A DNA stretch of 57,019 nt from Rhizobium sp. Q54 (GCA_945870825.1 CAMBTM010000007.1:1-57019); one strand, 5' to 3'; shown: positions 6,745-15,401, numbered from the stretch's first letter. The notes: generated by a model from the sequence alone, not told the origin. Numbers and translations are program-made.

Positions 6745-7134
6745 TACCACGCCCCATTATGCCAAAGCCCACTAGGGCGAAGGTGAAGGGCGTTGTGTGG
6801 GAATCCAGGATGAGCTGTGGTGATACATCAGAACCTGCGTTAAGACCTTAACAAGGTATGCAGCAGAGATCCGTTATACCGCATAATGGAAAATCTGGTT
6901 TCTTCAATGGTAAACGTTTCATTCGGGCGGTGGTTATACCAATCCCCTTTTGAACGATTGCGTCGTTGAACATCGGGATCGGCTTTCTTGGGACCTAGGG
7001 TCACGTATATTTAATACGCTCCTCGCCATCACCGCTTGTTCCCCTGTGCCGTCAATTTAAAATGGGAATTGGTATCATAGGCACAGAAACGGTACGTTTA
7101 TATTGGAATTGTCCCTGGAAAACAACCCGCAGCA
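6745..7134. other. Intergenic region with a dispersed repeat
   Basis: No gene is supported here. The first ~190 bp show no recognisable coding signal; a minus-strand frame of under 30 codons is too short to interpret. The right half holds the palindromic dispersed element. Confidence 0.5.
6936..7075. repeat. Dispersed palindromic element, copy 1 (~140 bp)
   Basis: The element begins ATACCAATCCCCTTTT and ends AAAATGGGAATTGGTAT, giving imperfect ~16-bp terminal inverted repeats. The interior shares TTGCGTCGTTGAACATCGGG, ATCGGC and CACCGCTTGTTC with copy 2 at 31054-31181. It encodes nothing obvious, and both copies lie between genes. The features fit a MITE or REP-like element. Confidence 0.8.
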
Positions 7135-7761
7135 TCAAACCTTCAAAATCTCTTTGATCGCTTCCAAAAGATTGGCGTGAACCTTAAAAGCGGACACACT
7201 TTGAAGCTCTGGATCTTTGAGGGTTTTTTTACCTTTTCCTGTTAAGACCAAGTGTCTATGGACACCACACTGAAGGGCTGGAAGCAAATCGCGCATATCA
7301 TCCCCAATCATGTGGGCCTCTTCGGGCCTTGTTTTGGTTTGATCGAGAGCCTCTTCAATCATCCCAGGGTTGGGTTTACGTCTATGGGAGGGGCTATCTG
7401 GATGATCAGCACAGATAAAAATCTGGTCTACGTGGGCACCGCCTACTTTAAGACCGTCTTTCATGTGTTGGTGAATATCCTCTAGGTCCTCATGGGTATA
7501 AAGGCCTTTCCCAATGCCCCCTTGATTAGTCACCACGATGACTTTCACTCTGGCCTTGTTCAGCAGTTTAATGGCCTCGATGCTTCCTGGAATAAATTCA
7601 AATTCCCCTTTGGATTTGACGTAGTCAGACCTGTCCACGTTAATAACCCCATCTCGGTCCAAGAGGACAAGTTTTGGAAGATGTCGTTTCAGGCGTAAAC
7701 TTCGCATAACAAAGAAACCAAATCCCGCTGCACAAAGAAGGAAGACAATAAGACGTATCAT
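7135..7761 (-). CDS. gmhB: D-glycero-beta-D-manno-heptose-1,7-bisphosphate 7-phosphatase
   Basis: This 208-residue HAD-IIIA phosphatase should remove the 7-phosphate in ADP-heptose synthesis for LPS inner core. HAD motif I is LLDRDGVIN (residues ~33-41), motif II is VVTNQGG (~77), and motif III/IV is KPNPGM followed by MIGDDMRDL. Two oddities: a transmembrane-like segment at residues 2-18 precedes the domain, and the zinc loop is reduced (CADHP is kept, but the later Cys pair of the usual CxCRKP is replaced by SHRRKP). The start overlaps the plsC stop (ATGA) with a good AAGGGG ribosome-binding site, so the hydrophobic N-terminus is probably real. It is last in the minus-strand ftsE-ftsX-plsC-gmhB cluster; partner genes gmhA and hldE lie at 10990-13040. 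Confidence 0.85.
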   Translation of the reverse strand: MIRLIVFLLCAAGFGFFVMRSLRLKRHLPKLVLLDRDGVINVDRSDYVKSKGEFEFIPGSIEAIKLLNKARVKVIVVTNQGGIGKGLYTHEDLEDIHQHMKDGLKVGGAHVDQIFICADHPDSPSHRRKPNPGMIEEALDQTKTRPEEAHMIGDDMRDLLPALQCGVHRHLVLTGKGKKTLKDPELQSVSAFKVHANLLEAIKEILKV

Positions 7762-8471
7762 GGTAACCCCTTTATTAATTTTAACGACGCTGTTTCAATA
7801 CTCGTTTCCAAAGTCTTCATAAAAATATCTTCGGGAAGTCCTGGCTGAATGGGGGGAAGAATATTGACAACAATCGTACCAGGGTATTTTCTAAATCCTC
7901 GACGTTTCCAACAAAGGCCTGAGTTTAAGGCCACAGGGACCACAGGTTTGTTGAGGTGCTTATAAAGTGTATAAATTCCCCGTTTATAGGATACCTTTTC
8001 TCCAACAATGGTTCTCGTCCCTTCTGGAAAAATTACAAGACTACGCCCAATAGCCATAACATTTTTGGCCCTCGCAATCATATCTTTCAATGCCTGTTTC
8101 CCACCTCGTCTATCGAGGGGAATCATTTGGGTATGATGCATATAAAAGTTTAGGGGCACAAAGTACATCAACTCTTTCTTTAAGATAAAAGAGGTTTTTG
8201 GAAAAATATGATTAAAAGCGGCTGTTTCCCAAGCTGACTGGTGCTTGGATGCTATGATAAAAGGTCCTTTTGGGATGTTTTCTTTGCCGTCCACACGGTA
8301 GTCTATCCCCACAATGACTTTGAGCAACCAACTCACCATTTTCCCCCATAGAAATGGGGTAAAAACAATGGTTTTTGGAAGCAAAACAGAGGGAAGAAGG
8401 GAAAGCGTCAGAAAAATAGAGCCAGCCCAAACAAAAAAATTAAAAACAAGGGACCTGATGGTAATTAACAT
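7758..8471 (-). CDS. plsC: 1-acyl-sn-glycerol-3-phosphate acyltransferase
   Basis: This membrane acyltransferase makes phosphatidic acid from lysophosphatidic acid. From the ATG at 8471 the product is 237 residues, with one N-terminal hydrophobic segment (residues ~5-30). The acyltransferase motifs are KHQSAWET (~80; H(X)4E, a common alphaproteobacterial variant of HX4D), IPLDRRGG (~120) and FPEGTR (~160). The upstream in-frame extension to 8573 is Cys-rich, unlike the family, and overlaps ftsX, so I reject it. The gene follows ftsX by 5 bp and overlaps gmhB by 4 bp, indicating one transcript. Confidence 0.92.
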   Translation of the reverse strand: MLITIRSLVFNFFVWAGSIFLTLSLLPSVLLPKTIVFTPFLWGKMVSWLLKVIVGIDYRVDGKENIPKGPFIIASKHQSAWETAAFNHIFPKTSFILKKELMYFVPLNFYMHHTQMIPLDRRGGKQALKDMIARAKNVMAIGRSLVIFPEGTRTIVGEKVSYKRGIYTLYKHLNKPVVPVALNSGLCWKRRGFRKYPGTIVVNILPPIQPGLPEDIFMKTLETSIETASLKLIKGLP

Positions 8472-8476
8472 GCCTA

Positions 8477-9376
8477 TTAAATAACATATTTCAACGCAAG
8501 GCGCACGGCAAATCGTGCAGCCAGCATCATAAAAATGGTAATAAAAAAAGGCACAATCAGGGCAATGGCCCAAAGGGTCATGGAAGAGCCCCCGTCCCTA
8601 AAAATGGTTGTATCGAGGTGACTTGCAAAAAACTGTAAGGCCAAAAATGTCATGGCCGATAACAGGAACCCGACAAATCCTCCTTTGATTCCGACTCTTA
8701 GGGCATGATTTTGAAACTGCCGTGCGATATAGGCATCGGTCGCCCCGACCAGGTAAAGGATTTCAATGATGTTTCTGTGAATGATCAAGCTTGTCTGAGA
8801 TGTAAACGCGATGGTTCCAATAGCCGCTAGCATAATCATGCAGACAATAAGCAAACCGATCACTTGGGCCGAATAAGCCAAATCCAAAATACTCCTTTGC
8901 CATCCCAAATGATCTTCCACAATGATAGTTGGAAGAATGGTTTTTAGGGCTTTTTTCAAAAAATCACCATTGAGATGGTCTCTTTGTGATATTTCTACCT
9001 CCAATAGCGTTGGTAGCGGCAACTGACTCAGATCATTGCCTTCCCCAAGCCAAGGCTCCAGGGTTTTGAGAATCTCTTCACGGCTTAAGGTTCGAACACT
9101 ACCGATGCCAGGGGTTTTAAGAAGGGTTTGAATAATGCGCCCCCTGATTTGTCCGTTGTCAACGTCTTCACTAACATCAGAGGGATTAATTGATGGAATT
9201 TCGACCGTCAAGCACGCGCTAAAACCAGCATCCCAGCGATGAATAATACTGTTCACAGAAAAGGCAACCATCAGAGAAATGGTTGCAAGATAAACCATCA
9301 GGGCCACAATCCAGGGAACAAAGCGTCCAGACGGATCAGCATTTAAGGGAACATCGGCATAGGTATTGAGGGCCAT
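8477..9376 (-). CDS. ftsX: Cell division protein FtsX (permease-like)
   Basis: This 299-residue inner-membrane partner of FtsE has the FtsX topology. One transmembrane segment (residues ~22-42) is followed by an extracytoplasmic domain (~45-165), then three transmembrane segments near the C-terminus (~170-195, 220-245, 265-290). The FtsEX complex regulates peptidoglycan hydrolases during septation, with FtsX coupling FtsE ATP hydrolysis to the periplasm. It lies 3 bp after ftsE on the minus strand, the classical order. The periplasmic region ends in a typical LGWQRSILDLAY segment before the second membrane helix. Confidence 0.9.
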   Translation of the reverse strand: MALNTYADVPLNADPSGRFVPWIVALMVYLATISLMVAFSVNSIIHRWDAGFSACLTVEIPSINPSDVSEDVDNGQIRGRIIQTLLKTPGIGSVRTLSREEILKTLEPWLGEGNDLSQLPLPTLLEVEISQRDHLNGDFLKKALKTILPTIIVEDHLGWQRSILDLAYSAQVIGLLIVCMIMLAAIGTIAFTSQTSLIIHRNIIEILYLVGATDAYIARQFQNHALRVGIKGGFVGFLLSAMTFLALQFFASHLDTTIFRDGGSSMTLWAIALIVPFFITIFMMLAARFAVRLALKYVI

Positions 9377-9379
9377 TGT

Positions 9380-10105
9380 TTATTTTCCTTCACGATTGCG
9401 AAAAACAGGAACGGAAGAGGGCGGAATTAAAATCCCCGTCCCTTGGTTTAAAAATATTTCTGGATGATGAAATGTATGGGGTAGCGACCTATTGTGGGTT
9501 GCTACAATAACGGTGGTACCAACCTTATGGAGTTCTTCAAAAAGGTGGAGAAGTTTTAAAGCAATCTCATCATCCACATTACCAGTTGGTTCATCGGCCA
9601 AAAGAATTTCAGGGCGCCCAATTACGGCCCGTGCGATGGCGACCCGTTGTTGTTGCCCCCCCGAAAGGGTCAAGGGGGATCGCTGCATAGCGTCTTCCAG
9701 CCCCACCCAATCCAAAAGCTCTGCTGCCTGGCTTCTGGCTTTGCGTGTTTCAACACCGCGCACCCTTAAAGGTAATGCCACGTTATCAAGGATATTCAAG
9801 GTTGGAATCAGCCTAAAATCTTGGAATACAACGCCGATCTTGCGTCGTATGTAGGGAATTTCGCTATGGTTGATATGCAAGGTATTGCGTGCAAACAAAA
9901 AAACGGACCCTGCTGTTTGATGTTGACTTAGGTAAACCATTTTTAAAAACGTCGATTTTCCAGCACCACTGGGACCTGTGAGGAAATGAAAAGACCCCTT
10001 AGGGATAATAATATCTAAATTGGAAAAGATCTTATTGTCCGGCCCAAAAGATAGACTCACGTTATCAAAGCTTATCACATCTTCTGTTTTTTTCTTCTGT
10101 AGCAT
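9380..10105 (-). CDS. ftsE: Cell division ATP-binding protein FtsE
   Basis: This 241-residue ABC ATPase has a Walker A motif GPSGAGKST (~44-52), a Q-loop in [10 protein letters not shown], the signature [14 protein letters not shown] (~142-155), Walker [13 protein letters not shown] (~163-174) and the H-loop [10 protein letters not shown]. The FtsE-type hallmark is the VVFQDFRL stretch and the position directly before ftsX. It binds the cytoplasmic side of FtsX in the division complex. It heads the ftsE-ftsX-plsC-gmhB run and is divergent from the zinc-ribbon gene at 10211, so the shared 105-bp gap should hold both promoters. Confidence 0.93.
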   Translation of the reverse strand: MLQKKKTEDVISFDNVSLSFGPDNKIFSNLDIIIPKGSFHFLTGPSGAGKSTFLKMVYLSQHQTAGSVFLFARNTLHINHSEIPYIRRKIGVVFQDFRLIPTLNILDNVALPLRVRGVETRKARSQAAELLDWVGLEDAMQRSPLTLSGGQQQRVAIARAVIGRPEILLADEPTGNVDDEIALKLLHLFEELHKVGTTVIVATHNRSLPHTFHHPEIFLNQGTGILIPPSSVPVFRNREGK

Positions 10106-10210
10106 AAAACACGTCCTTTAGGGCTTTACAAAAACTTGCACATTCATCATAAAGAAAAAGGTGAAGAAGTTGTACCATTTTTTAGCAGGTTATTTCCGTC
10201 AAATTAAACT

Positions 10211-10975
10211 ATGAATTCTCAAGAAAAACGTATCGTACAATGTCCATTTTGCCAAACACAGTTTTATGTTTGGATATCCCTTTTGGTAGACAGAAGAAGG
10301 GTTAAGTGTTCAAGTTGTGGGAATATTTGGTTTGAAGACCCAACGTCTGAAAACCATGAGATGGAAGACCTGGCTCCTCCCGCCTTAAAACCCATGCGGT
10401 TTATCATCAATGATAAAGACCAGATGAAGCAGTTACCAAATTTTGAGAGGGATGCACGGTTTTTAGAAGAACCTGAAATGCCAAAACGGAAACTGAAGAA
10501 ACGTTTTTCCATTATATTTATCTTCCTCTTTCTGATTTTTATTTTTGGCAGAGATTATTTGATCAGGCTTGATCCTTCTCTTGTGAATATCTACAATATA
10601 TTGGGTCTTTCACTCAAAGACGTTCAAGAAGGATTTGAAATTCGCAATACCTCGTGGTCAGAGGTTATTGACAAAGGGATTCCTTCTATCGTTGTGAATG
10701 GGGAATTGGCTAATATGTCAGTTCAACTAAAATCGTCTCCCTCCGTTCGTATTACAACGCGGGGAAAAACAGGCTGTCACCCTATGGATCTGGCCGCTTA
10801 TGTCTTTGGGGACGATAAAGCCGAAGCGCCTGATGGCCTTTGTATCCAAGACCAATGGTCCATTGATGTGAGCTACGATCGCTTGCTTCCAGGCCAAGTT
10901 GTCCCTTTTCAATCTATTCGTCCCTATGATGAACGGGCGAAAGTTGAAAAAATTCAAATTGATTTTGTCCCCTAA
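10211..10975 (+). CDS. MJ0042-type zinc-ribbon membrane protein
   Basis: This 254-residue protein starts with an MJ0042-type zinc ribbon: CPFCQTQF near residue 13 and CSSCGNIWF near residue 35 supply four Cys ligands. One transmembrane segment follows (FSIIFIFLFLIFIFGRDYL, ~98-116), then a ~130-residue C-terminal domain predicted outside the cytoplasm with a DUF3426-like beta-rich pattern. Such proteins are common next to ftsE in alphaproteobacteria; their function is unknown. It is followed 14 bp later by gmhA on the same strand. Confidence 0.75.
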   Translation: MNSQEKRIVQCPFCQTQFYVWISLLVDRRRVKCSSCGNIWFEDPTSENHEMEDLAPPALKPMRFIINDKDQMKQLPNFERDARFLEEPEMPKRKLKKRFSIIFIFLFLIFIFGRDYLIRLDPSLVNIYNILGLSLKDVQEGFEIRNTSWSEVIDKGIPSIVVNGELANMSVQLKSSPSVRITTRGKTGCHPMDLAAYVFGDDKAEAPDGLCIQDQWSIDVSYDRLLPGQVVPFQSIRPYDERAKVEKIQIDFVP

Positions 10976-10989
10976 CGAAAGGAAATCCC

Positions 10990-11580
10990 ATGTCCACTCA
11001 TTTTAACGTAGAGACTTTTTATAATAATGAATTTTCAGAACACCTCGCCGTGGTTAAAGAAACTGAACGCGTCATGCGGGACTCTTTTAAGGCCCTTTTG
11101 GAGCATTGTGTAAAAGCCATTCGGGACGGAAAAAAGATTTTATTTTTTGGCAATGGAGGAAGTGCTGGGGATTCTCAACATTTAGCAACCGAGCTTGTGG
11201 TGAGATACCGGAAGAACCGTATTCCCATTCCAGCAATTGCCCTTACAACTGATACGTCATGCTTGACGGCCATTGGAAATGACTTGGGGTTTGATCATCT
11301 TTTTTCCCGTCAAATAGAGGCGCTGGGTCAATCCGGTGACATTGCAATTGGGATTACGACGTCCGGCCAAAGCCCGAACGTTCACCTTGCTTTTGAAAAA
11401 GCACGGGAAAAAGGCCTTGTGACTGTTGCCTTGACGGGCAAGGGGGGGGGCAAACTCCATGGTGTTGTGGACCTGATGCTGATTGTTCCGTCCGATACCA
11501 CAGCCCGTATCCAAGAAATGCATATTACATTGGGACAGATGCTGTGTGATGCTCTTGAACAATCCCTTGGGCTTGTATAA
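10990..11580 (+). CDS. gmhA: Phosphoheptose isomerase
   Basis: This 196-residue SIS-domain enzyme converts sedoheptulose 7-phosphate to D-glycero-D-manno-heptose 7-phosphate, the first step toward ADP-heptose. The SIS motif is FFGNGGSAGDSQHLATELV (~54-72), with zinc-ligand and catalytic His/Glu residues, followed by GITTSGQSPNV (~118) and the C-terminal QEMHITLGQMLCDALEQ. The length fits the family. The stop codon TAA at 11578-11580 shares a base with the ATG of hldE, so the two are translationally coupled. Confidence 0.94.
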   Translation: MSTHFNVETFYNNEFSEHLAVVKETERVMRDSFKALLEHCVKAIRDGKKILFFGNGGSAGDSQHLATELVVRYRKNRIPIPAIALTTDTSCLTAIGNDLGFDHLFSRQIEALGQSGDIAIGITTSGQSPNVHLAFEKAREKGLVTVALTGKGGGKLHGVVDLMLIVPSDTTARIQEMHITLGQMLCDALEQSLGLV

Positions 11581-13040
11581 TGCATCACCTTCTCAAACTT
11601 CTTTGGGAAAAGGGATCCAAGAAACATATCTTGTGTGTTGGGGACATCATGTTGGACGCTTTTTATTATGGAGATGCGGGGCGTATTTCCCCAGAAGCCC
11701 CTATTCCGGTCTTGCGTGTTGAAAAGAAAATACAGACTCTTGGTGGGGCCGCGAATGTGGTTAATAATCTTCGAAGCCTCTCGGTTCAAGCATCTTTGAT
11801 CGGAATTGTCGGTGATGATGCTGAAGGAAAAATTATTGAAACTTTGTTAGCGGCGCAACAAGTATCTTCTGCATCGTTGATAAAAGATAAGGGCGTTCAA
11901 ACCATTATGAAGAATCGCTACATCGCGCAAGATCAGCAATTGCTGCGTGTAGACTTTGAACGGGTTGGGGGATACGCGAAACAGTTGACGGACGAGGTCA
12001 GTCAAACGGTTAAAAAACTTTTACCAACAGCAGATATTTTGATTTTATCAGACTATGGAAAAGGGGTTTTACACCCTGAGATAATCCAAGAAATTTTGGA
12101 TGAAGCAAACCGACAAAAGAAAATATCCATCGTTGATCCCAAAGGTCATGATTATAGCATCTACAAAGGCGCAACGTTTCTAACGCCTAATAAAAAAGAG
12201 CTCAAAGAAGCAACAAACCTTCCCACCAATAGCGATGAAGAAGTGGTGGTTGCAGCACGAAAACTTATCCATGACCACGGGGTCGATAATGTCCTTGCCA
12301 CGCGGAGTGAAAAGGGCATGACCCTTGTGAAGAAAACAGGTGAAGTGCATCATTTTCCTGTTGTGGCCAAAGAAGTCTATGATGTGTCAGGTGCGGGCGA
12401 TACGGTGGTTGCAACGTTGGCGGCGGGCCTCAGTGTTGGCGATACCATCGAAGAATCCGTCCACCTTGCCAATCTTGCAGCCAGTGTAGTCGTTGGAAAA
12501 ATTGGAACTGCGACGGTTAATCTCGCTGAGCTTGAAGAAGCGATGATTTTAGAGGATCGTCACGAGACCAAAGGATCCAAGATCGTAACTCTATCGCAAG
12601 CAGAGAACCGGGTAAAAGATTGGAAAATCCATGATCTAAAAGTTGGGTTCACCAATGGATGCTTTGACTTGCTCCATTTGGGACATCTCAAGATTTTACA
12701 AGAATCAAAAGCCCAGTGTGATCGCCTTATTGTTGCAGTCAACACCGATGAGTCTGTCCGCCGTGCCAAGGGTCCAACCCGTCCAGTCCACAATGAGATG
12801 ATTCGATCTACCATCCTGAGTGCTTTGACGTGTGTGGATCTTGTCATTCTGTTTGGTGAAGATACGCCCAAGAAATTGATCGAAACCCTTATCCCTGATG
12901 TGTTGGTCAAGGGGGCGGACTATACTATCGATAAGGTTGTTGGCGCTGATGTTGTCCAAAAGAATGGCGGCAGGGTCTATCTTGTCGATCTTATTGATGG
13001 TCAAAGCACAACAAGTACGGTTGCGAAGATAAAGGCGTAG
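11580..13040 (+). CDS. hldE: Bifunctional heptose-7-phosphate kinase / heptose-1-phosphate adenylyltransferase
   Basis: The 486-residue protein fuses the two enzymes that flank the GmhB step. The N-terminal PfkB/ribokinase domain (~1-320) shows GGAANVVNNL near 57 and the catalytic DVSGAGDTVVATLAAGL near 265. The C-terminal cytidylyltransferase-like domain (~345-486) begins with FTNGCFDLLHLGHLKIL, carrying the HxGH nucleotide-binding motif, and ends with the usual DGQSTTSTVAKIK tail. Together with gmhA and gmhB it supplies D,D-ADP-heptose for LPS; the epimerase hldD is not in the window. It is full length. Confidence 0.95.
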   Translation: MHHLLKLLWEKGSKKHILCVGDIMLDAFYYGDAGRISPEAPIPVLRVEKKIQTLGGAANVVNNLRSLSVQASLIGIVGDDAEGKIIETLLAAQQVSSASLIKDKGVQTIMKNRYIAQDQQLLRVDFERVGGYAKQLTDEVSQTVKKLLPTADILILSDYGKGVLHPEIIQEILDEANRQKKISIVDPKGHDYSIYKGATFLTPNKKELKEATNLPTNSDEEVVVAARKLIHDHGVDNVLATRSEKGMTLVKKTGEVHHFPVVAKEVYDVSGAGDTVVATLAAGLSVGDTIEESVHLANLAASVVVGKIGTATVNLAELEEAMILEDRHETKGSKIVTLSQAENRVKDWKIHDLKVGFTNGCFDLLHLGHLKILQESKAQCDRLIVAVNTDESVRRAKGPTRPVHNEMIRSTILSALTCVDLVILFGEDTPKKLIETLIPDVLVKGADYTIDKVVGADVVQKNGGRVYLVDLIDGQSTTSTVAKIKA

Positions 13041-13057
13041 AACTGTGCGCAAAGAAA

Positions 13058-13096
13058 ATTTCTCAAATTGAAAGTACAACTTGCAATTTGAGAAAT
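13058..13096. terminator. Long hairpin after hldE
   Basis: Two perfect 13-bp arms (ATTTCTCAAATTG at 13058-13070 and its complement at 13084-13096) flank a 13-nt loop, 18 bp after the hldE stop. There is no U-run, so it may be a Rho-linked or processing hairpin rather than an intrinsic terminator. Confidence 0.55.
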
Positions 13097-13199
13097 GTAT
13101 TGGCGTTGCTATCCCATTGTGGGCATCATCCCAAGCCTATTCTTGCTTTTTTAGAAAAATCCTCGTATGGTTTTCTCTTTCATGGAAGGATTATAGACG

Positions 13200-13826
13200 A
13201 TGTGTTTTGACGAGTGGTTTTTTCTCAAAGGTCTTTTTGTTGGGTTTTCTGTCGCTGCACCCATCGGGCCCATCGCCATCCTTTGCATCCGACAAAACCT
13301 AGCCTATGGCTTTTTGATGGGGATCATTTGTGGGCTAGCGGTATCTCTTGCAGATGGGTTCTATAGTCTTGTTGCAGCTCTTGGGGCAAACGTCATGAAT
13401 ACCCTTATCCATGATCACGGCAAATGGTTTTATTGCCTTGGCGGGGCGCTTCTTATTCTTATTGGCAGAAAAGTCTTCATCACAGAAATTTCTGAAGCCC
13501 AGGATCATATTAATAAAAAGAGGCATTATGTGAATGCGTTTTTCTATACGCTCTTTTTAACTCTTGCGAGCCCTATGACGACTCTTTTGTTTATTGCTAT
13601 GTTCACAACAGCAGGGGTTTTTAAAAGCACCTTATCGAGTCTTAATATTACAGCCCTTGTGATCGGGGTGTGTGTGGGGGCCATGATTTGGTGGACGATT
13701 CTTTCAAGCATGGTTGTTGTCATTCGGAAAAAATTAAATTTTAAAGTATTCCTTATTATTAACAAAATCTCCGGACTAGCGATTGTTGGGTTTGGTGTAT
13801 TTACACTCACCAAAATTTTCTCCTAG
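13200..13826 (+). CDS. LysE/RhtB-family transporter, paralog 1
   Basis: This 208-residue membrane protein has about six hydrophobic segments and the LysE-family N-terminal signature AAPIGPIAILCIRQNL near residues 19-34. The second helix region (GLAVSLADGFYSLVAALGA) and the central ASPMTTLLFIAMF also fit. The family exports amino acids and related small molecules across the inner membrane; the substrate cannot be read from sequence. A close paralog follows at 13884, so the pair probably arose by tandem duplication. Confidence 0.85.
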   Translation: MCFDEWFFLKGLFVGFSVAAPIGPIAILCIRQNLAYGFLMGIICGLAVSLADGFYSLVAALGANVMNTLIHDHGKWFYCLGGALLILIGRKVFITEISEAQDHINKKRHYVNAFFYTLFLTLASPMTTLLFIAMFTTAGVFKSTLSSLNITALVIGVCVGAMIWWTILSSMVVVIRKKLNFKVFLIINKISGLAIVGFGVFTLTKIFS

Positions 13827-13883
13827 AAATTATCAGCTATTAATACTATTCTTCAATGGTAATGTTTAAATCGAGTAACTGAG

Positions 13884-14507
13884 ATGAAATCGGAATTATT
13901 ATTTTTATTAAAAGGGGCTTTTGTTGGGGCTTCAATAGCCGCCCCTGTTGGGCCTGTCGCCATTCTTTGTATTCGCCAAACATTGGCTTATGGATGGCTT
14001 GTTGGCATCATTGCAGGTCTTGGAACGGCCCTTGCGGACGGTTGTTTTGGGGCTGTTGCAGCTCTTGGCGCCAATCTTGTGAACCAAACACTGTCGACCT
14101 ATGGTCATTGGTTCTATTTAATTGGTGGAAGCTTTCTGCTTTATATTGGTCAGCAAATTTTTAGAAGTGAAATCACCAAAGCTGGTGGTCCATTGAAGGA
14201 AAAAGATCCTTATGCCAAGGCTTTTACCTCAACCCTGCTTTTGACTTTTGCAAGTCCCATGACCACTATTCTTTTTGTAGGTATGTTTTCAACCGTTGGT
14301 GTTTTTGATGCTATGAATGGTCCAGAAAACGCATGGCCTTTAAGTATCGGTGTCGTTATTGGGGCATTTGCATGGTGGGTTATGTTAACGGGTGTCGTGG
14401 CTTTTTTGCGTAAAAAATTAAACTTCAAAATTTTTACAATCATCAATAAGCTCTCGGGCGCGGCGATTTTTATCTTTGGACTCTTCACCATTGGCCGTTT
14501 TTTTTAA
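13884..14507 (+). CDS. LysE/RhtB-family transporter, paralog 2
   Basis: The 207-residue protein is collinear with the preceding transporter and shares AAPVGPVAILCIRQTLAYG, the LADG and VAALGAN helix, ASPMTT and the C-terminal RKKLNFKIFTIINKLSG. Six hydrophobic segments are visible. The 57-bp gap between the genes and lack of an obvious terminator suggest co-transcription. Divergence between the copies is substantial, so they may differ in substrate or form a heteromer. Substrate unknown. Confidence 0.85.
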   Translation: MKSELLFLLKGAFVGASIAAPVGPVAILCIRQTLAYGWLVGIIAGLGTALADGCFGAVAALGANLVNQTLSTYGHWFYLIGGSFLLYIGQQIFRSEITKAGGPLKEKDPYAKAFTSTLLLTFASPMTTILFVGMFSTVGVFDAMNGPENAWPLSIGVVIGAFAWWVMLTGVVAFLRKKLNFKIFTIINKLSGAAIFIFGLFTIGRFF

Positions 14508-14600
14508 ATACGAATCCATATCCCCTTTTTAAATGATTAAAAAATAGTCTCAATGGCCTCGCCATGCGTTTGGCTATCGGCGATTAAATGGAAAGGGCTG
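14508..14600. repeat. Possible degenerate third copy of the dispersed element
   Basis: The stretch contains TCCCCTTTTTAAATGATT, resembling the element's left end (CCCCTTTTGAATGATT), and GGCCTCGCCATGCGTTTGGC, resembling its right part (GGCCTCACCGCTTGTTCGCC). The middle is shortened and the terminal repeats have decayed. It lies between convergent genes. By eye the match is suggestive only. Confidence 0.35.
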
Positions 14601-14606
14601 CTCTTT

Positions 14607-15257
14607 TTATCCCTTAGGAACAGCGCCTCGTTTGATCAAATAACTTTCTATCTGCTGAGAAATGAGCTGAAGCTTTCCTGTGAAGAAATGATCCGCACCC
14701 TTTACAATATCTAGATCGATTTCAATACCCTTTTGTTCCCTTAGTTTCTTTGCCAATGTTTCAACGGAACTTAAGGGCACAACGTCGTCACTATCTCCTT
14801 GAATTAAAAGACCTGAAACAGGACAGGGTGCCAGAAAATTAAAATCATACATATTGGCAGGAGGGGAAGCCACAACAAATCCATCAAGCTCTGGACGTCG
14901 CATTAAGAGTTGCATGGCAATCCAAGCGCCAAAAGAAAATCCACTGACCCAGTATCCCCTAGCATTAGGGCTTTCGATTTGAAGCCAATCCAAAATGGCT
15001 GCTGCATCACTTAACTCGCCGTTACCATCATCGAACCCCCCTTCAGAACGACCAACGCCTCTGAAGTTAAAACGCATAACATTGAATCCAAGCTTTAAAA
15101 AAGTTTGGTATATCACGTAGGTTACTTTGTTGTTCATGGTTCCCCCTTGCATAGGATGAGGGTGTAGAACTAACGCCACAGGGGCTTCATGTAATGTGCT
15201 TTTGTGGTAACGTCCTTCAAGACGGCCTGCTGGTCCAGGAATGATTACTTCTGCCAT
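14607..15257 (-). CDS. Alpha/beta-hydrolase family protein (COG2945-like)
   Basis: This 216-residue protein has the compact dienelactone-hydrolase/COG2945 pattern: an HPHPMQGGTMNNKVTY stretch (~32-47) forming the oxyanion region, then NFRGVGRSEGGFDDG (~64-78). The nucleophile elbow is GFSFGAW (~105), the acid lies in LIQGDSDDVVP (~150) and the catalytic His in GADHFFTGKL (~187). It is cytoplasmic; the substrate is unknown. It is transcribed away from iscR. Confidence 0.85.
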   Translation of the reverse strand: MAEVIIPGPAGRLEGRYHKSTLHEAPVALVLHPHPMQGGTMNNKVTYVIYQTFLKLGFNVMRFNFRGVGRSEGGFDDGNGELSDAAAILDWLQIESPNARGYWVSGFSFGAWIAMQLLMRRPELDGFVVASPPANMYDFNFLAPCPVSGLLIQGDSDDVVPLSSVETLAKKLREQKGIEIDLDIVKGADHFFTGKLQLISQQIESYLIKRGAVPKG

Positions 15258-15301
15258 GATACCTTCTTTTTATAATTTAAATGGATAAACCGCTAAAATT
15301 C

Positions 15302-15343
15302 TTGACAAAAATCCTTAATCCTGACTATAAAAGTCAGGATTAA
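15302..15343 (+). promoter_or_regulatory. iscR promoter with IscR-type operator
   Basis: TTGACA at 15302-15307 and TATAAA at 15326-15331 are 18 bp apart. A perfect inverted repeat (TTAATCCTGAC, 7-nt centre, GTCAGGATTAA; 15315-15343) covers the -10 box. Its core GACT-N5-AGTC matches the half-site pattern of IscR type 1 sites. Holo-IscR would thus block RNA polymerase, giving the known autorepression of isc operons. Confidence 0.75.
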
Positions 15344-15401
15344 ATGTGTGTCCTCAAATGTACTGGAAGTATATAGGGGTTTTTAGAGGGTATCAAGTAA
15401 A

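Noticed and set aside
6745-6935. Transposase remnant left of the dispersed element
   Set aside because: No frame gave a recognisable transposase motif; only very short frames are open.
8472-8573. Longer N-terminus for PlsC
   Set aside because: The extra residues are Cys-rich, unlike the family, and would overlap ftsX by about 100 bp.
13058-13096. CRISPR repeat or small-RNA gene
   Set aside because: It is a single hairpin with no second copy and no promoter, best read as an end-of-transcript structure; no CRISPR array was seen anywhere in the window.
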